Assembly: GCF_013030945.1 (NCBI RefSeq)
Contig: NZ_JABBXF010000044.1
Span: forward strand, 1-64,000
Reading direction: 5' to 3'
Origin: Streptomyces morookaense
GTDB taxonomy: Bacteria > Actinomycetota > Actinomycetes > Streptomycetales > Streptomycetaceae
DNA: 64,000 nt
The notes under the pieces were generated by a model. That model made no database searches. It saw nothing but the letters and a program-made list of their open reading frames with translations, and was not told where the DNA came from. Each line of letters opens with the position of its first letter. Position 1 is the first letter of the stretch. Made by a program: the position numbers and the translations under genes. Below are positions 34,952-42,392 of the stretch, in pieces.

Positions 34952-35530
34952 TCAGTCGAGTACGTACGCGCGCTGGGAGGTGTCGTCCACCGCGATCCTG
35001 ACGAGCGTCCTGACGTCGATGCCGAAGCGCTTCTCGACCTTCTCCCGGCCGCCGTTCTGGGGCTTCTCCACGGCGACGAGCACCTCGGAGACCGTGGCGC
35101 CCGCGGCCTGCACGGCCTCCACGAGGGCGATGAGCGTGCCGCCGGTGCTGATCGTGTCGTCGACGATCGTCACGCGGTCGCCCGGCTCGATGCCGTTGAC
35201 GTACAGCGTTCCGCTGAAGTACTCGCTGTCGATGGGCACCGGGATGGAACTGTGCCCGACGGCGTAGGTGTACCAGCGGGCCACGGCGAGCGGGAGACCG
35301 GCCGCGAGGGAGACGGCTCCGCCGAGTATCGCGCCCTTGTCCTCCTCGACGAGGATTTTGTCGCTGTCGAACTTGCCGAGTTCCACGAGCCGTTCGGTGG
35401 CCTCGCGGAGAACCTCGGGGCGCAGGGCGGGTATCTGGTCGGTGAATTCGTTGACCGTCGTGCGGTGCTTTCCGGAACGAACGGTGGGGGCATCCTGATA
35501 GACCTGCTCGAGCAGCATGCGCACTCTCAT
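34952..35530 (-). CDS. Phosphoribosyltransferase family protein
   Basis: This 192-residue type I phosphoribosyltransferase has the PRPP loop RVTIVDDTISTGGTL (119-133) and resembles adenine/xanthine transferases. The upstream segment LVEEDKGAILGGAVSLAAGL matches the family core. It opens the five-gene operon, 53 bases before the PLP-enzyme gene. A dedicated role, transferring phosphoribose to a pathway intermediate or salvaging a base, is possible. An alternative start at ATG 35518 has a better ribosome site (GAGAG). Confidence 0.83.
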   Translation of the reverse strand: MRVRMLLEQVYQDAPTVRSGKHRTTVNEFTDQIPALRPEVLREATERLVELGKFDSDKILVEEDKGAILGGAVSLAAGLPLAVARWYTYAVGHSSIPVPIDSEYFSGTLYVNGIEPGDRVTIVDDTISTGGTLIALVEAVQAAGATVSEVLVAVEKPQNGGREKVEKRFGIDVRTLVRIAVDDTSQRAYVLD

Positions 35531-35693
35531 TTCGGCGTGGGGCGAGAATGCCTCTTCTATCAGTCGCGCCCGTGCCGGCCGAGTGTGCGAAAGAGCCCCT
35601 TACGTCAGTGAACCGGCCCCTGACCTGCGGCAGTTGGGCCGATGCCGAGGTCGGGGGCCGGTCGATAGTCTGTCAGGTCCGGGGGCGGGGAGG

Positions 35694-36452
35694 TCAGGCC
35701 TCCTCGCCCTGTTCGGCCGTGCCGGCGGGCGGATGGGGAACCCGGGGCGGTGCGGGCGGTGCCGGAGGAGGAGCCGGGGGCGCCGGGGGTGCCGACTTCG
35801 CGGACCCCGTCAGATAGGCGGAGACCACCACGTTGGCCGAGTACTCGTGGTGGGCGCGGTCGTAGTCGCCGCCGCAGGTGATCAGGCGCAGTTCGGCGCG
35901 GCCGGCGCTGTGCGGCCCGTAGACCTTGTCGTCGTCGAAGTGGTTCTTGTCGACGAGGGCGACGTCCTCCACGGTGAACCGGGCGGTGGTGCCGTCGTTG
36001 CGGCTCACCGTGATCGAGGCACCGGGCTTGAGGAAGCGGATCTCGTAGAAGACCGCCGGGGCCTTGTCGGTGTCCACATGCCCGACCAGGATGGCGGCGC
36101 CCTCGCTGCCGGGCTGCGGGCCGCCCTGGTACCAGGACACGGAGTTGGGCCTGTCGTACGGAGGTGTCTCGACGCCGCCGCGCGGGTCGAGGCCATGGCC
36201 CTCGATGGGGGCCTGCAGACCGATGGCGTCGATCGCCAGCTGTTGGGGGCCGGCCCCCGGCAACGGATCGCGTGCCGGGGGCAGGCCGGTGCGCGCGGGG
36301 GAGCGGGCCGCGGCGGCGTCACCGGTCCGCGGAGCCGGTGATATCGGCTCCTCGGCGATGTCGTGGCCGCGTAGCCACAAGGCCAGCAGCAGTGCCGTCC
36401 AGGCCGCTCCGGTCAGCAGGCGGCCGAAACCGCCTGTGCGCGCTTCTGACAT
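35694..36452 (-). CDS. Class F sortase
   Basis: This 252-residue membrane-anchored transpeptidase has an N-terminal helix (about 12-27). The sortase barrel carries His125 in ILVGHVDTDK, the catalytic Cys193 in LRLITCGGDYDRA and Arg199. The tail is proline-rich. Class F sortases attach surface proteins to peptidoglycan in actinobacteria. The gene lies 19 bases after a putative substrate gene on the same strand, suggesting a dedicated pair. Confidence 0.9.
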   Translation of the reverse strand: MSEARTGGFGRLLTGAAWTALLLALWLRGHDIAEEPISPAPRTGDAAAARSPARTGLPPARDPLPGAGPQQLAIDAIGLQAPIEGHGLDPRGGVETPPYDRPNSVSWYQGGPQPGSEGAAILVGHVDTDKAPAVFYEIRFLKPGASITVSRNDGTTARFTVEDVALVDKNHFDDDKVYGPHSAGRAELRLITCGGDYDRAHHEYSANVVVSAYLTGSAKSAPPAPPAPPPAPPAPPRVPHPPAGTAEQGEEA

Positions 36453-36471
36453 GGTGCCGGTTCGCTTCCCG

Positions 36472-37029
36472 TCACCGCTTGGCCGCGGCGCGGCGGCGGT
36501 TCCAGATCAGACCACCGGCCAGGGCCACCGTGGCGCCGCCCGCGAGGACGAGCGTCGAGGTGTCGGGAGAGGACTCCGCGGCCGGGGTGATCGCGGTGGC
36601 GCCACCGCCCGCGTGGTTGTGACCGTGCGGACGGCTGTTGTCCCGACCGTGGTCGTGATCCCGGCCGTGGTCGCGGCCGTGGTCGCGCCCGTGGTCCTCA
36701 CCGCGACCGTGGTCGTGGTCCCGGCCGTGGTCCTCACGCCCGTGGTCCTCACGTCCGTGATCGCGGCCGTGGTCCTCACGCCCGTGGTCCTCACGGCCGT
36801 GGTCCTCGTCCCGGCCGTTGTCGTCACGGCCGTGGTCCTCGTCCCGGCCTTCGTCGTCACGGCCGTTGTCACGGTCGTGGTCGCCGCAGCCGTGGTCGCA
36901 ACGATGGTCCTGGGGCGCCTGGACGAGGCGGGCCTCGGCCTGGGCGGGACTGAGGGCGTACGCGGCCGGGGCCGCGCAGAGGGCAACTGCCGTCAGAGTT
37001 CCACAGAGAGCGGTACGAATTGACTTCAT
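36472..37029 (-). CDS. Secreted His/Gly/Arg/Asp/Glu-repeat protein, putative sortase substrate
   Basis: This 185-residue protein has a signal peptide (MKSIRTALCGTLTAVALCAA, cleavage near AYA). A central low-complexity region (about 40-130) is built of HGRD, HGRED and GRDED units. The C-terminus reads SSPDTSTLVLAGGATVALAG and then NRRRAAAKR, a hydrophobic helix with a positive tail as in sortase substrates. No canonical LPXTG is present; SPDTS precedes the helix. It is upstream of the class F sortase. The histidine/acid-rich repeat could bind metal. Confidence 0.78.
   Translation of the reverse strand: MKSIRTALCGTLTAVALCAAPAAYALSPAQAEARLVQAPQDHRCDHGCGDHDRDNGRDDEGRDEDHGRDDNGRDEDHGREDHGREDHGRDHGREDHGREDHGRDHDHGRGEDHGRDHGRDHGRDHDHGRDNSRPHGHNHAGGGATAITPAAESSPDTSTLVLAGGATVALAGGLIWNRRRAAAKR
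36625..36900 (-). repeat. Intragenic GGCCGTGGTC-type tandem repeats
   Basis: On the plus strand, short GTGGTCCTCACG and GTGGTCGCGGCC units recur for about 275 bases and code on the minus strand for HGRED and HGRDHGRED. Unit length is a multiple of three. Slippage during replication could change the repeat number between strains. Confidence 0.8.
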
Positions 37030-37212
37030 TGGGTGTACCTCCTTCGCTTCAGAGATTCACCCGCCGCTCCGCCCGGAGCATCTGCTGCGTAGTCCTACTG
37101 CTCCATTCGGTAAGGAATCAGGGCCACACGGGGGAGCGCCGCGCGGATATCCGCGGGATCCGGGGCGGCTTCGGATATATGGGCCGCCGGTCGCCGGCCC
37201 ATCGGACACGCC

Positions 37213-37875
37213 CTAGCGCCGTTGCCCGCACCCCGGGCAGAACGCCGCGCCGTCCGGCAGCGGCGCCTTGCACCCCGCGCACGCCGACTGCTGCGCCAGC
37301 TCATGGCCGCAGCCCATGCAGAACCGGCCGCCGTGCGTCTCGGTGCGGCACTGCGGACACACCAACTGCCGGGGCGTCTGCGCGTCGTGCTCCTGGCCGC
37401 GCCGCTGCCCTTCGGCGTAGGCGCGCTGCGCCACGAGATCGTTGAGCCCGCGCTGCTGCGCCGCCATCATCTCGCCCGCGGTGTCGGGCGCGCAGTGCAG
37501 GCAGAGCCCCTGTTCGGGGTTCCAGCAGCGCCCGCACACGTACGAGGCGCAGCGCGCACAGCGGTTGAAGTGCCCCTCGGCCGCGGTGACGGCACGCCGG
37601 AACGCGGTGTCGCGCGCCTTGCCCCAGTGGGAGCCCGCCAGCCCGTCGGCGGCGGTGGACACCTCGCCCACCACGGACCCGAGCAGGCCGGATGCCGCCC
37701 CGACCCCCTTGCTCAGCCAGCCCGCCAGGCGCCCGCCGCGGTAGGGCTCGAAGGGGGAGCGCCAGGTGTCCTGGCAGCGGGAGCAGTAGAACTCGAACTG
37801 GAAGCCGGCTTCCGTGCCGTACTGGTGGCACATGTCGTGGTAGTTGCCGGCGAAGTAGATCTCGGTGCCGCTCAC
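37213..37875 (-). CDS. Double zinc-ribbon protein
   Basis: This 220-residue protein has many CxxC pairs: CSRC near residue 32, CARC and CGRC in the middle, CLHC, then CPQC, CMGCGHE, CAGC and CPGCG at the C-terminus. The last two form a double zinc ribbon. The N-terminus FYCSRCQDTWRSPFEPYRGG resembles proteins that read misfolded or membrane partners. The role is unknown. It lies upstream of a repeat-rich intergenic region. Confidence 0.8.
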   Translation of the reverse strand: MSGTEIYFAGNYHDMCHQYGTEAGFQFEFYCSRCQDTWRSPFEPYRGGRLAGWLSKGVGAASGLLGSVVGEVSTAADGLAGSHWGKARDTAFRRAVTAAEGHFNRCARCASYVCGRCWNPEQGLCLHCAPDTAGEMMAAQQRGLNDLVAQRAYAEGQRRGQEHDAQTPRQLVCPQCRTETHGGRFCMGCGHELAQQSACAGCKAPLPDGAAFCPGCGQRR

Positions 37876-37981
37876 CGTGTGCTCCCCCGTGGTCGGTTCT
37901 GCGCTTCGCAGCGGATGACGCCGGGGCGGCGTGGCCGGTTCTGCTCGCGCAGCCGGTTCTGCTCGCGCAGCGGTTCCGGGT

Positions 37982-38133
37982 GCGCCCCGTCAGGGGCGCG
38001 GGGAACTGCGCGATCGGCCACGACGCACCCGCAGCCGACGTCCCGGGGCTTTCGCCCCGGACCCCAGGATGGTGCGTCGGCTGCAGGCCGTCTGTGGCTG
38101 GTCGCGCAGTTCCCCGCGCCCCTGACGGGGCGC
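37982..38133. repeat. Dispersed Streptomyces inverted repeat, copy D (perfect 32-bp arms)
   Basis: The arm at 37982-38013, containing GGGGAACTGCGCGA, is an exact reverse complement of 38102-38133. About 88 bases separate the arms, including CCCGGGGC/GCCCCGG. This is the most complete copy in the window and could fold into a very stable cruciform or RNA hairpin. Confidence 0.92.
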
Positions 38134-38178
38134 GTCTGACGGGGTGCGTCTGACGGGGCGCGTCTGACGGGGCGCACC
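38123..38178. repeat. 14-base tandem repeat, four copies
   Basis: TGACGGGGCGCGTC is repeated four times (starting at 38123, 38137, 38151 and 38165) with single-base changes. It grows out of the right arm of the dispersed repeat and ends one base before the P450 stop. Confidence 0.9.
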
Positions 38179-38179
38179 C

Positions 38180-39523
38180 CTATCGGGGCCCGCGCCGGTC
38201 CAGGCGCAACGGCAGCCGCCGCGGCCGGTGGAAGGCCGCCAGCGGTACCGGTCGCGTGTCCGCGCCCGGCACGCTGTGCACGGTCCGGCCGGCCGCGATC
38301 GTGGCCAGTACCAGGACGCACTCCGCCACCCCGAAGTCGTCGCCGATGCACTTGCGCGCCCCCGCGCCGAATCCGAGGAACGCCCCGCGCGGCAGGGCGG
38401 CCGCCCGGTCGGCCAGCCAGCGGTCCGGGTCGAACTCCAGGGGACGGGCGTACGCACCGGTGCGGCGGTGCACGGTGGTGGGCGCGATGACGACCGTGGT
38501 GTCCGGCGGCAGCCGCCGCCCGGCCAGTTCGGTCTCCGCCGAGGTGACCCGGGTGAACAGCCAGCCGGGCGGATGGAGCCGGACCGTCTCGTTCACGACG
38601 CGTGCGGCGAAGGGGAGCCGGGCGATGTCGTCCCAGCGGGCCGGCCGCCCGCCGAGGACGGCGTCGGCCTCGGCCTGGAGCCTGCGTTGTTGCTCCGGGT
38701 GCTCCGAGAGCAGCTGGAGGGCCCAGGTGAGGGTGGCGGCGACGGTCTCGGTCCCGGCGGCCAGCACGGTCACGACCTGGTCCTGGATCTCGGCGTCGGT
38801 CAGACCGTCACCGCCCTCCGTGTCCTGGGAGGAGAAGAGCACGGACAGCAGGTCGCCCCGGCCGGCCCCGTCGCGCCGGTAGGCGGTGACGATCCCCTCG
38901 ACGGTTCCGTGCAGGTGGCGCAGCGCCCGCCGATGGCGGACGTTGGAGGGGAGCGGCAGGCGGCGCACGGCAGGAGGCATGAACATCTGCCGGAAGAACC
39001 CGCTGAAGGCCGTCTCGAAGGACTGCCGGATCTCCTCGACCACGGCCTCGTCCACATGCGCGGCGAAGAGGGTGCGGGTCACCGTGCGCAGCGCGAGGGC
39101 GTAGAGCACGGGGTAGGCGTCGACGACCTCGCTGTCCCCCCAGGAGGCGGCGAGCGCGGCCGTCTCGTGCTCCATGACCGCCGCGTACGCCTTCAACTGG
39201 TCGTGATGGAAGGCGGGTTGCATGAGGCGCCGCTGCCTGCGGTGGTCCCGGTGCGGGCAGGTGGCCACGCCGTTGCCCGCCATGGCACGGGCCCGGTCGT
39301 AGTAGGCGCCGCCCTTGTCGAAGGTGCGGTCGTCGGTCAGGACGTGCCGCAGGAGTTCGGGGTGGCAGGGCACGTAGGCCCGTTCCCGGCCGAGCCTGAT
39401 CTCGACCAGGTCGCCGTGGGCCGGGAGGGAGGCGAGGAAGGCGGTGGGGTCGCGCAGCAGCGGCCACATGTGGCCGAGGCCGGGGAGCGCTCCGGGGGCG
39501 GTGCCGGTGGTGAAGGTGCTCAT
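38180..39523 (-). CDS. Cytochrome P450 (terpene cluster)
   Basis: This 447-residue soluble haem monooxygenase has the I-helix LAAGTETVAATLTW, the ExxR motif ETVRLHPP and the haem loop LGFGAGARKCIGDDFG with the axial Cys. The N-terminus (GALPGLGHMWPLLRDPTAFL) resembles bacterial terpene hydroxylases such as pentalenene oxygenases. It lies 19 bases after the terpene synthase stop, last in a three-gene cluster, so it probably oxidises the cyclised terpene. Confidence 0.9.
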   Translation of the reverse strand: MSTFTTGTAPGALPGLGHMWPLLRDPTAFLASLPAHGDLVEIRLGRERAYVPCHPELLRHVLTDDRTFDKGGAYYDRARAMAGNGVATCPHRDHRRQRRLMQPAFHHDQLKAYAAVMEHETAALAASWGDSEVVDAYPVLYALALRTVTRTLFAAHVDEAVVEEIRQSFETAFSGFFRQMFMPPAVRRLPLPSNVRHRRALRHLHGTVEGIVTAYRRDGAGRGDLLSVLFSSQDTEGGDGLTDAEIQDQVVTVLAAGTETVAATLTWALQLLSEHPEQQRRLQAEADAVLGGRPARWDDIARLPFAARVVNETVRLHPPGWLFTRVTSAETELAGRRLPPDTTVVIAPTTVHRRTGAYARPLEFDPDRWLADRAAALPRGAFLGFGAGARKCIGDDFGVAECVLVLATIAAGRTVHSVPGADTRPVPLAAFHRPRRLPLRLDRRGPR

Positions 39524-39542
39524 AGCGCCTCCTGTCGCGGGG

Positions 39543-40499
39543 TCACGGGGCTGCTTGCCGGTGCCGGTACCGTGCGCAGTGGGCCGACCAGTCGACGTTG
39601 GCGCGCATCCACGCCTTCATGCCGTCGGTGAACGAGGCGAGTGCCGTCAGGTCCCGCCCGGTGAGCCCGGGCCAGCTGCTGCACATGCGCTGCAGTTCCC
39701 GCTCGTGCGCGTGGAAGGCGTGGATGTCGGCGGCCACTTTGCCGTAGACACGGTTCACCGCCTCCTCCGGAGTGAGGCCGAACTGGCGCTGCAGCACGAG
39801 CACTCCGTTGACGCTCTCGCGGATATGGAGTTCCTTCTCCAGCGAGACCACGTCGTTCACCCACACCACGACGTCCGTTGCCCTGGTGAACATGCCGCGC
39901 AGCTGATCGGTCTCGTGCAGCAGCGGGGGCACTTCCCGCCCGGTCGCGAATTCGAGGAGATCGAGGCAGGCGGTCACCGACCCGGACGCGCGGCGCAGTT
40001 GGACGTATTCGCGGAGCGTGGGAACGCGCCGGTACCGCCGGTAGAGGGCCTCGTAGCGGAACGCCGAGAGGAAGTGCATGGTGTGGGTGAGGAACCGCAT
40101 CCGCCACCACCGGCTCTGGGTGCAGGCGATGCGCTGCCACACGTGGGCCAGGTGCCGGGCCAGGGGCGGCCCGTCGGGGGCCGGGCCGGGTTCCGGGACG
40201 AGCGTGCCGAGCAGCCGCGAGGCGACATCGGCGTCGGCCGCCTTGTCGGGGTCGTGGAGGTCGTCGACGAGGAAGAGCCAGGCGAACCAACCGGCCAGGG
40301 GTGCCGCCCGGTCCTCGCGCAGGCCGGGGTAGGCGCGGGCGATGAGCTCCCCGGCGCGCGTGGCCGACAGGCGGTCGCGCTCGGCGGGGCCCTCGGCCCA
40401 GGCCATGACCGCGTGGTCGAGCTCGTGTACGAGGGCGGGTGCCGGGGCGCAGGCGGGCAGCCGGTAGAGGACGTGGTCGGCGGGCGGGAAGGTCTTCAT
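39543..40499 (-). CDS. Class I terpene synthase
   Basis: This 318-residue cyclase has the first metal site LVDDLHD (DD at 79-80) and the second, NDVVSLEKE (215-223), matching the NDxxSxxxE triad. The family's C-terminal RY pair is in CARYRHR. It should ionise a linear prenyl diphosphate and cyclise it; length and motifs fit a sesquiterpene-type bacterial synthase, but the product is unknown. The ATG overlaps the stop of the FAD-enzyme gene (four bases), so the two are translationally coupled. Confidence 0.9.
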   Translation of the reverse strand: MKTFPPADHVLYRLPACAPAPALVHELDHAVMAWAEGPAERDRLSATRAGELIARAYPGLREDRAAPLAGWFAWLFLVDDLHDPDKAADADVASRLLGTLVPEPGPAPDGPPLARHLAHVWQRIACTQSRWWRMRFLTHTMHFLSAFRYEALYRRYRRVPTLREYVQLRRASGSVTACLDLLEFATGREVPPLLHETDQLRGMFTRATDVVVWVNDVVSLEKELHIRESVNGVLVLQRQFGLTPEEAVNRVYGKVAADIHAFHAHERELQRMCSSWPGLTGRDLTALASFTDGMKAWMRANVDWSAHCARYRHRQAAP

Positions 40500-41809
40500 G
40501 CCGTCGTCCCCCCGGTGCGGGCACGCCGGGTGCGGGCGGGTCGCAGGGCCGGGCCCAGGAGCGTGGCGGGGGACGCCGTCAGGTGCTGGACGTCGAGGAA
40601 CCGCCGGTACAGGTCCGGGTCGTCCGGGATGCGGCGCAGCAGCCGGTGCAGGAGCCGGCCGGCGAGGGCGGCCGGGAGCGGGGTGCGTCCCGGCCGCCAG
40701 CCCAGGTCCAGGCTCGCCGCCATGAGCCAGGGCAGGGTGAGCGTGCGCCCGGCCCGCCGCTGGAAGCGACGGCAGACGCGGGGGAGCGCGGTGGTGCCGT
40801 CGAGCGTCCGGCCGAGGAGGACGGCCTGCTGTGCGGCGACGGTCATGCCGTGCCCGTAGAGCGGGTTGAGCGAGCAGAGCGCGTCGCCGAGCACGACCAG
40901 ACCGGCGGGCCAGGGGCGCAGCCGGTCGTAGCGGTGCCACTCGTTGCCGAGTCCGGCGTAGCGGTGGGCGGGGCCGAGCGGTTCGGCGGTTCCGGTGACC
41001 TGGTGGACGTACGGGTTCGCGAGGGCGGCCGCGTAGGCGGCGAAGCCGTCGGGGTCGGTGGGGGCGGTCCGGCCGTCGGCCCCCAGCAGGCAGACGAGCC
41101 AGCGGCCGTCCTCGATGGCGACGACGGCGCCGCCGCGGTCGGTGCCGGGCGCGAGGGTGGCCTGCAGGGAGGCCTGCCACGTGAAGTCCGCGGAGGTGTC
41201 GCGTTTGTAGAGGCGGGAGACGTACGACAACCTGCCGTCCACGCGCCGGACTTCGGGCGCGGGCAGCCCGGCTTCGGCCAGCCAGGCGGGGAGGCGGGAG
41301 TGCCGTCCGGTGGCGATGACGACGAGGTCGGCACGGAGCGTGCCGTGCCTCTCCGTCCGTACGCCCGTGACCCGTTCCCGGCGGGCGTCGAGCGCGAGCC
41401 CCGTGACGCGGGTGCCGCCGAGCGGGGTCACCGCCGGATCCTCCAGCACGCGGCGCCGGATGCAGGCTTCGAGGAGCGGACGGCTGAAGGTCTGCAGGAC
41501 GAGCCCGGTCGGCACCCGTGGTGTCCAGCCCGTCGGGTACAGCATCGGGAACCGTCCGAAATCGGAGACGGGCGCGCCCCTGCCGGTCAACTCGTCCTGC
41601 AGGCCCGGGAAGAGCTCTTCGAGAATCTGCGCGCCCCGGGCCAGCAGCGCATGCGGATGACGGCTCTGCGGGGTGCCTCTGCGGTGGCCGGGATCCGGCC
41701 CCGGGGTGTCCTGCTCGACGACGGTCACTTCCGTGCACCGCCCGGCCAGCACCCGGGCCACGACGAGCCCTGCGTACCCGCCGCCGACAACCACCGCACG
41801 TATGTCCAC
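40496..41809 (-). CDS. FAD-dependent monooxygenase (terpene cluster)
   Basis: This 437-residue flavoprotein has the N-terminal VVVGGGYAGLVVARVLAG dinucleotide motif, a central VIATGRHSRLPAWL and the FAD-ribityl motif VVLGDALCSLNPLYGHGM. The order fits group A monooxygenases near squalene-epoxidase-like and halogenase-like enzymes. It could epoxidise the prenyl precursor or hydroxylate the terpene. It starts at GTG after AAGGGCGG. It is first in the terpene cluster and diverges from the lanthipeptide precursor gene. Confidence 0.87.
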   Translation of the reverse strand: MDIRAVVVGGGYAGLVVARVLAGRCTEVTVVEQDTPGPDPGHRRGTPQSRHPHALLARGAQILEELFPGLQDELTGRGAPVSDFGRFPMLYPTGWTPRVPTGLVLQTFSRPLLEACIRRRVLEDPAVTPLGGTRVTGLALDARRERVTGVRTERHGTLRADLVVIATGRHSRLPAWLAEAGLPAPEVRRVDGRLSYVSRLYKRDTSADFTWQASLQATLAPGTDRGGAVVAIEDGRWLVCLLGADGRTAPTDPDGFAAYAAALANPYVHQVTGTAEPLGPAHRYAGLGNEWHRYDRLRPWPAGLVVLGDALCSLNPLYGHGMTVAAQQAVLLGRTLDGTTALPRVCRRFQRRAGRTLTLPWLMAASLDLGWRPGRTPLPAALAGRLLHRLLRRIPDDPDLYRRFLDVQHLTASPATLLGPALRPARTRRARTGGTTA

Positions 41810-42160
41810 GAGCCGCCCTTCCGCGCCGGTCCGCGCCGGTTCCGCTCAGTGCGTACCAGGGAACCGGCCCGGCGACGGCGCGTTCAACTGCCACCCGGGG
41901 GCGCGCTGTTGGGCGAGGGCGTACGAAGAGGGTCGGGGAGCACAACAGGACGGCAACGGCGAGGCATGTCCAGCCGACCAGGTGTGCAACCGCGGGAGCC
42001 TATGGACTGTTGAACATTCCGGCAAGGGGTGCGGAGGCGGAACTACGGCTTTTATCAGGGAATTGCACGGCTATTGAATGAATGTTCGGAACGCCTCTAG
42101 GGTCCCGTCCACGGCCGGCCGACGAAGCGGACCGGCTCATCGGCGACACGAGGAGTTCCC
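41810..42160. promoter_or_regulatory. Divergent control region between terpene and lanthipeptide clusters
   Basis: These 351 bases carry no gene that I can support. They must hold promoters for both clusters. The right half is locally AT-rich, and GAACATTC (42014-42021) with GAATGTTC (42080-42087) forms a spaced inverted repeat that might be an operator. No convincing -10/-35 pair was fixed. Confidence 0.45.
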
Positions 42161-42307
42161 ATGGAAAACCTGTTTGACCTCGATGTGGAAGAAATCGCCG
42201 CACCCTCCTTCGAGGAGACGGGCGCGGCCGACGCCGCCAACTACCCGACCCACGGCGGTCCGATCACCGGCCGCGTCTGCAACCCGGAGACCGGCTGTAT
42301 CTGCTAG
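42161..42307 (+). CDS. FxLD-type lanthipeptide precursor
   Basis: This 48-residue peptide starts MENLFDLDVEEIA behind AGGAG. FDLD at residues 5-8 is the FxLD leader motif and the analogue of the class I FNLD box. The presumptive core ends GRVCNPETGCIC. In residues 27-48 there are three Thr (30, 36, 44), three Cys (40, 46, 48) and no Ser. Three methyllanthionine rings are therefore possible. Thr36 to Cys40 has the same spacing as nisin ring A. No obvious protease site such as GG is visible. It is followed by a hairpin and then LanB and LanC genes. Confidence 0.88.
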   Translation: MENLFDLDVEEIAAPSFEETGAADAANYPTHGGPITGRVCNPETGCIC

Positions 42308-42319
42308 TCGGTGACCGAC

Positions 42320-42347
42320 CACCGGCGGGGCCCCGACCCCGCCGGTG
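42320..42347 (+). terminator. Attenuating hairpin between precursor and lanB
   Basis: An 11-bp stem CACCGGCGGGG / CCCCGCCGGTG-type (10 perfect pairs ACCGGCGGGG 42321-42330 with CCCCGCCGGT 42337-42346) closes a 6-base loop 13 bases after the precursor stop. Such hairpins commonly keep precursor mRNA in excess over enzyme mRNA. Confidence 0.75.
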
Positions 42348-42392
42348 CCGGGATGGCTCGGGCGTGGAGGAAGCGGAGGAAGGGCGTTGGCG

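Larger units (their letters stand above)
37876..38179. other. Repeat-filled intergenic region
   Basis: The 304 bases between the zinc-ribbon start and the P450 end are almost entirely repeats: an 18-base direct duplication (CCGGTTCTGCTCGCGCAG, 37935-37952 and 37953-37970), the dispersed inverted repeat and a 14-base tandem array. No gene is seen. Confidence 0.8.

Noticed and set aside
36625..36900. Possible CRISPR array or minisatellite
   Set aside because: The repeats code HGRED units in frame within a secreted protein.
37213..38179. Insertion sequence around the repeats
   Set aside because: No transposase frame or target duplication; the inverted repeat matches the dispersed intergenic family.
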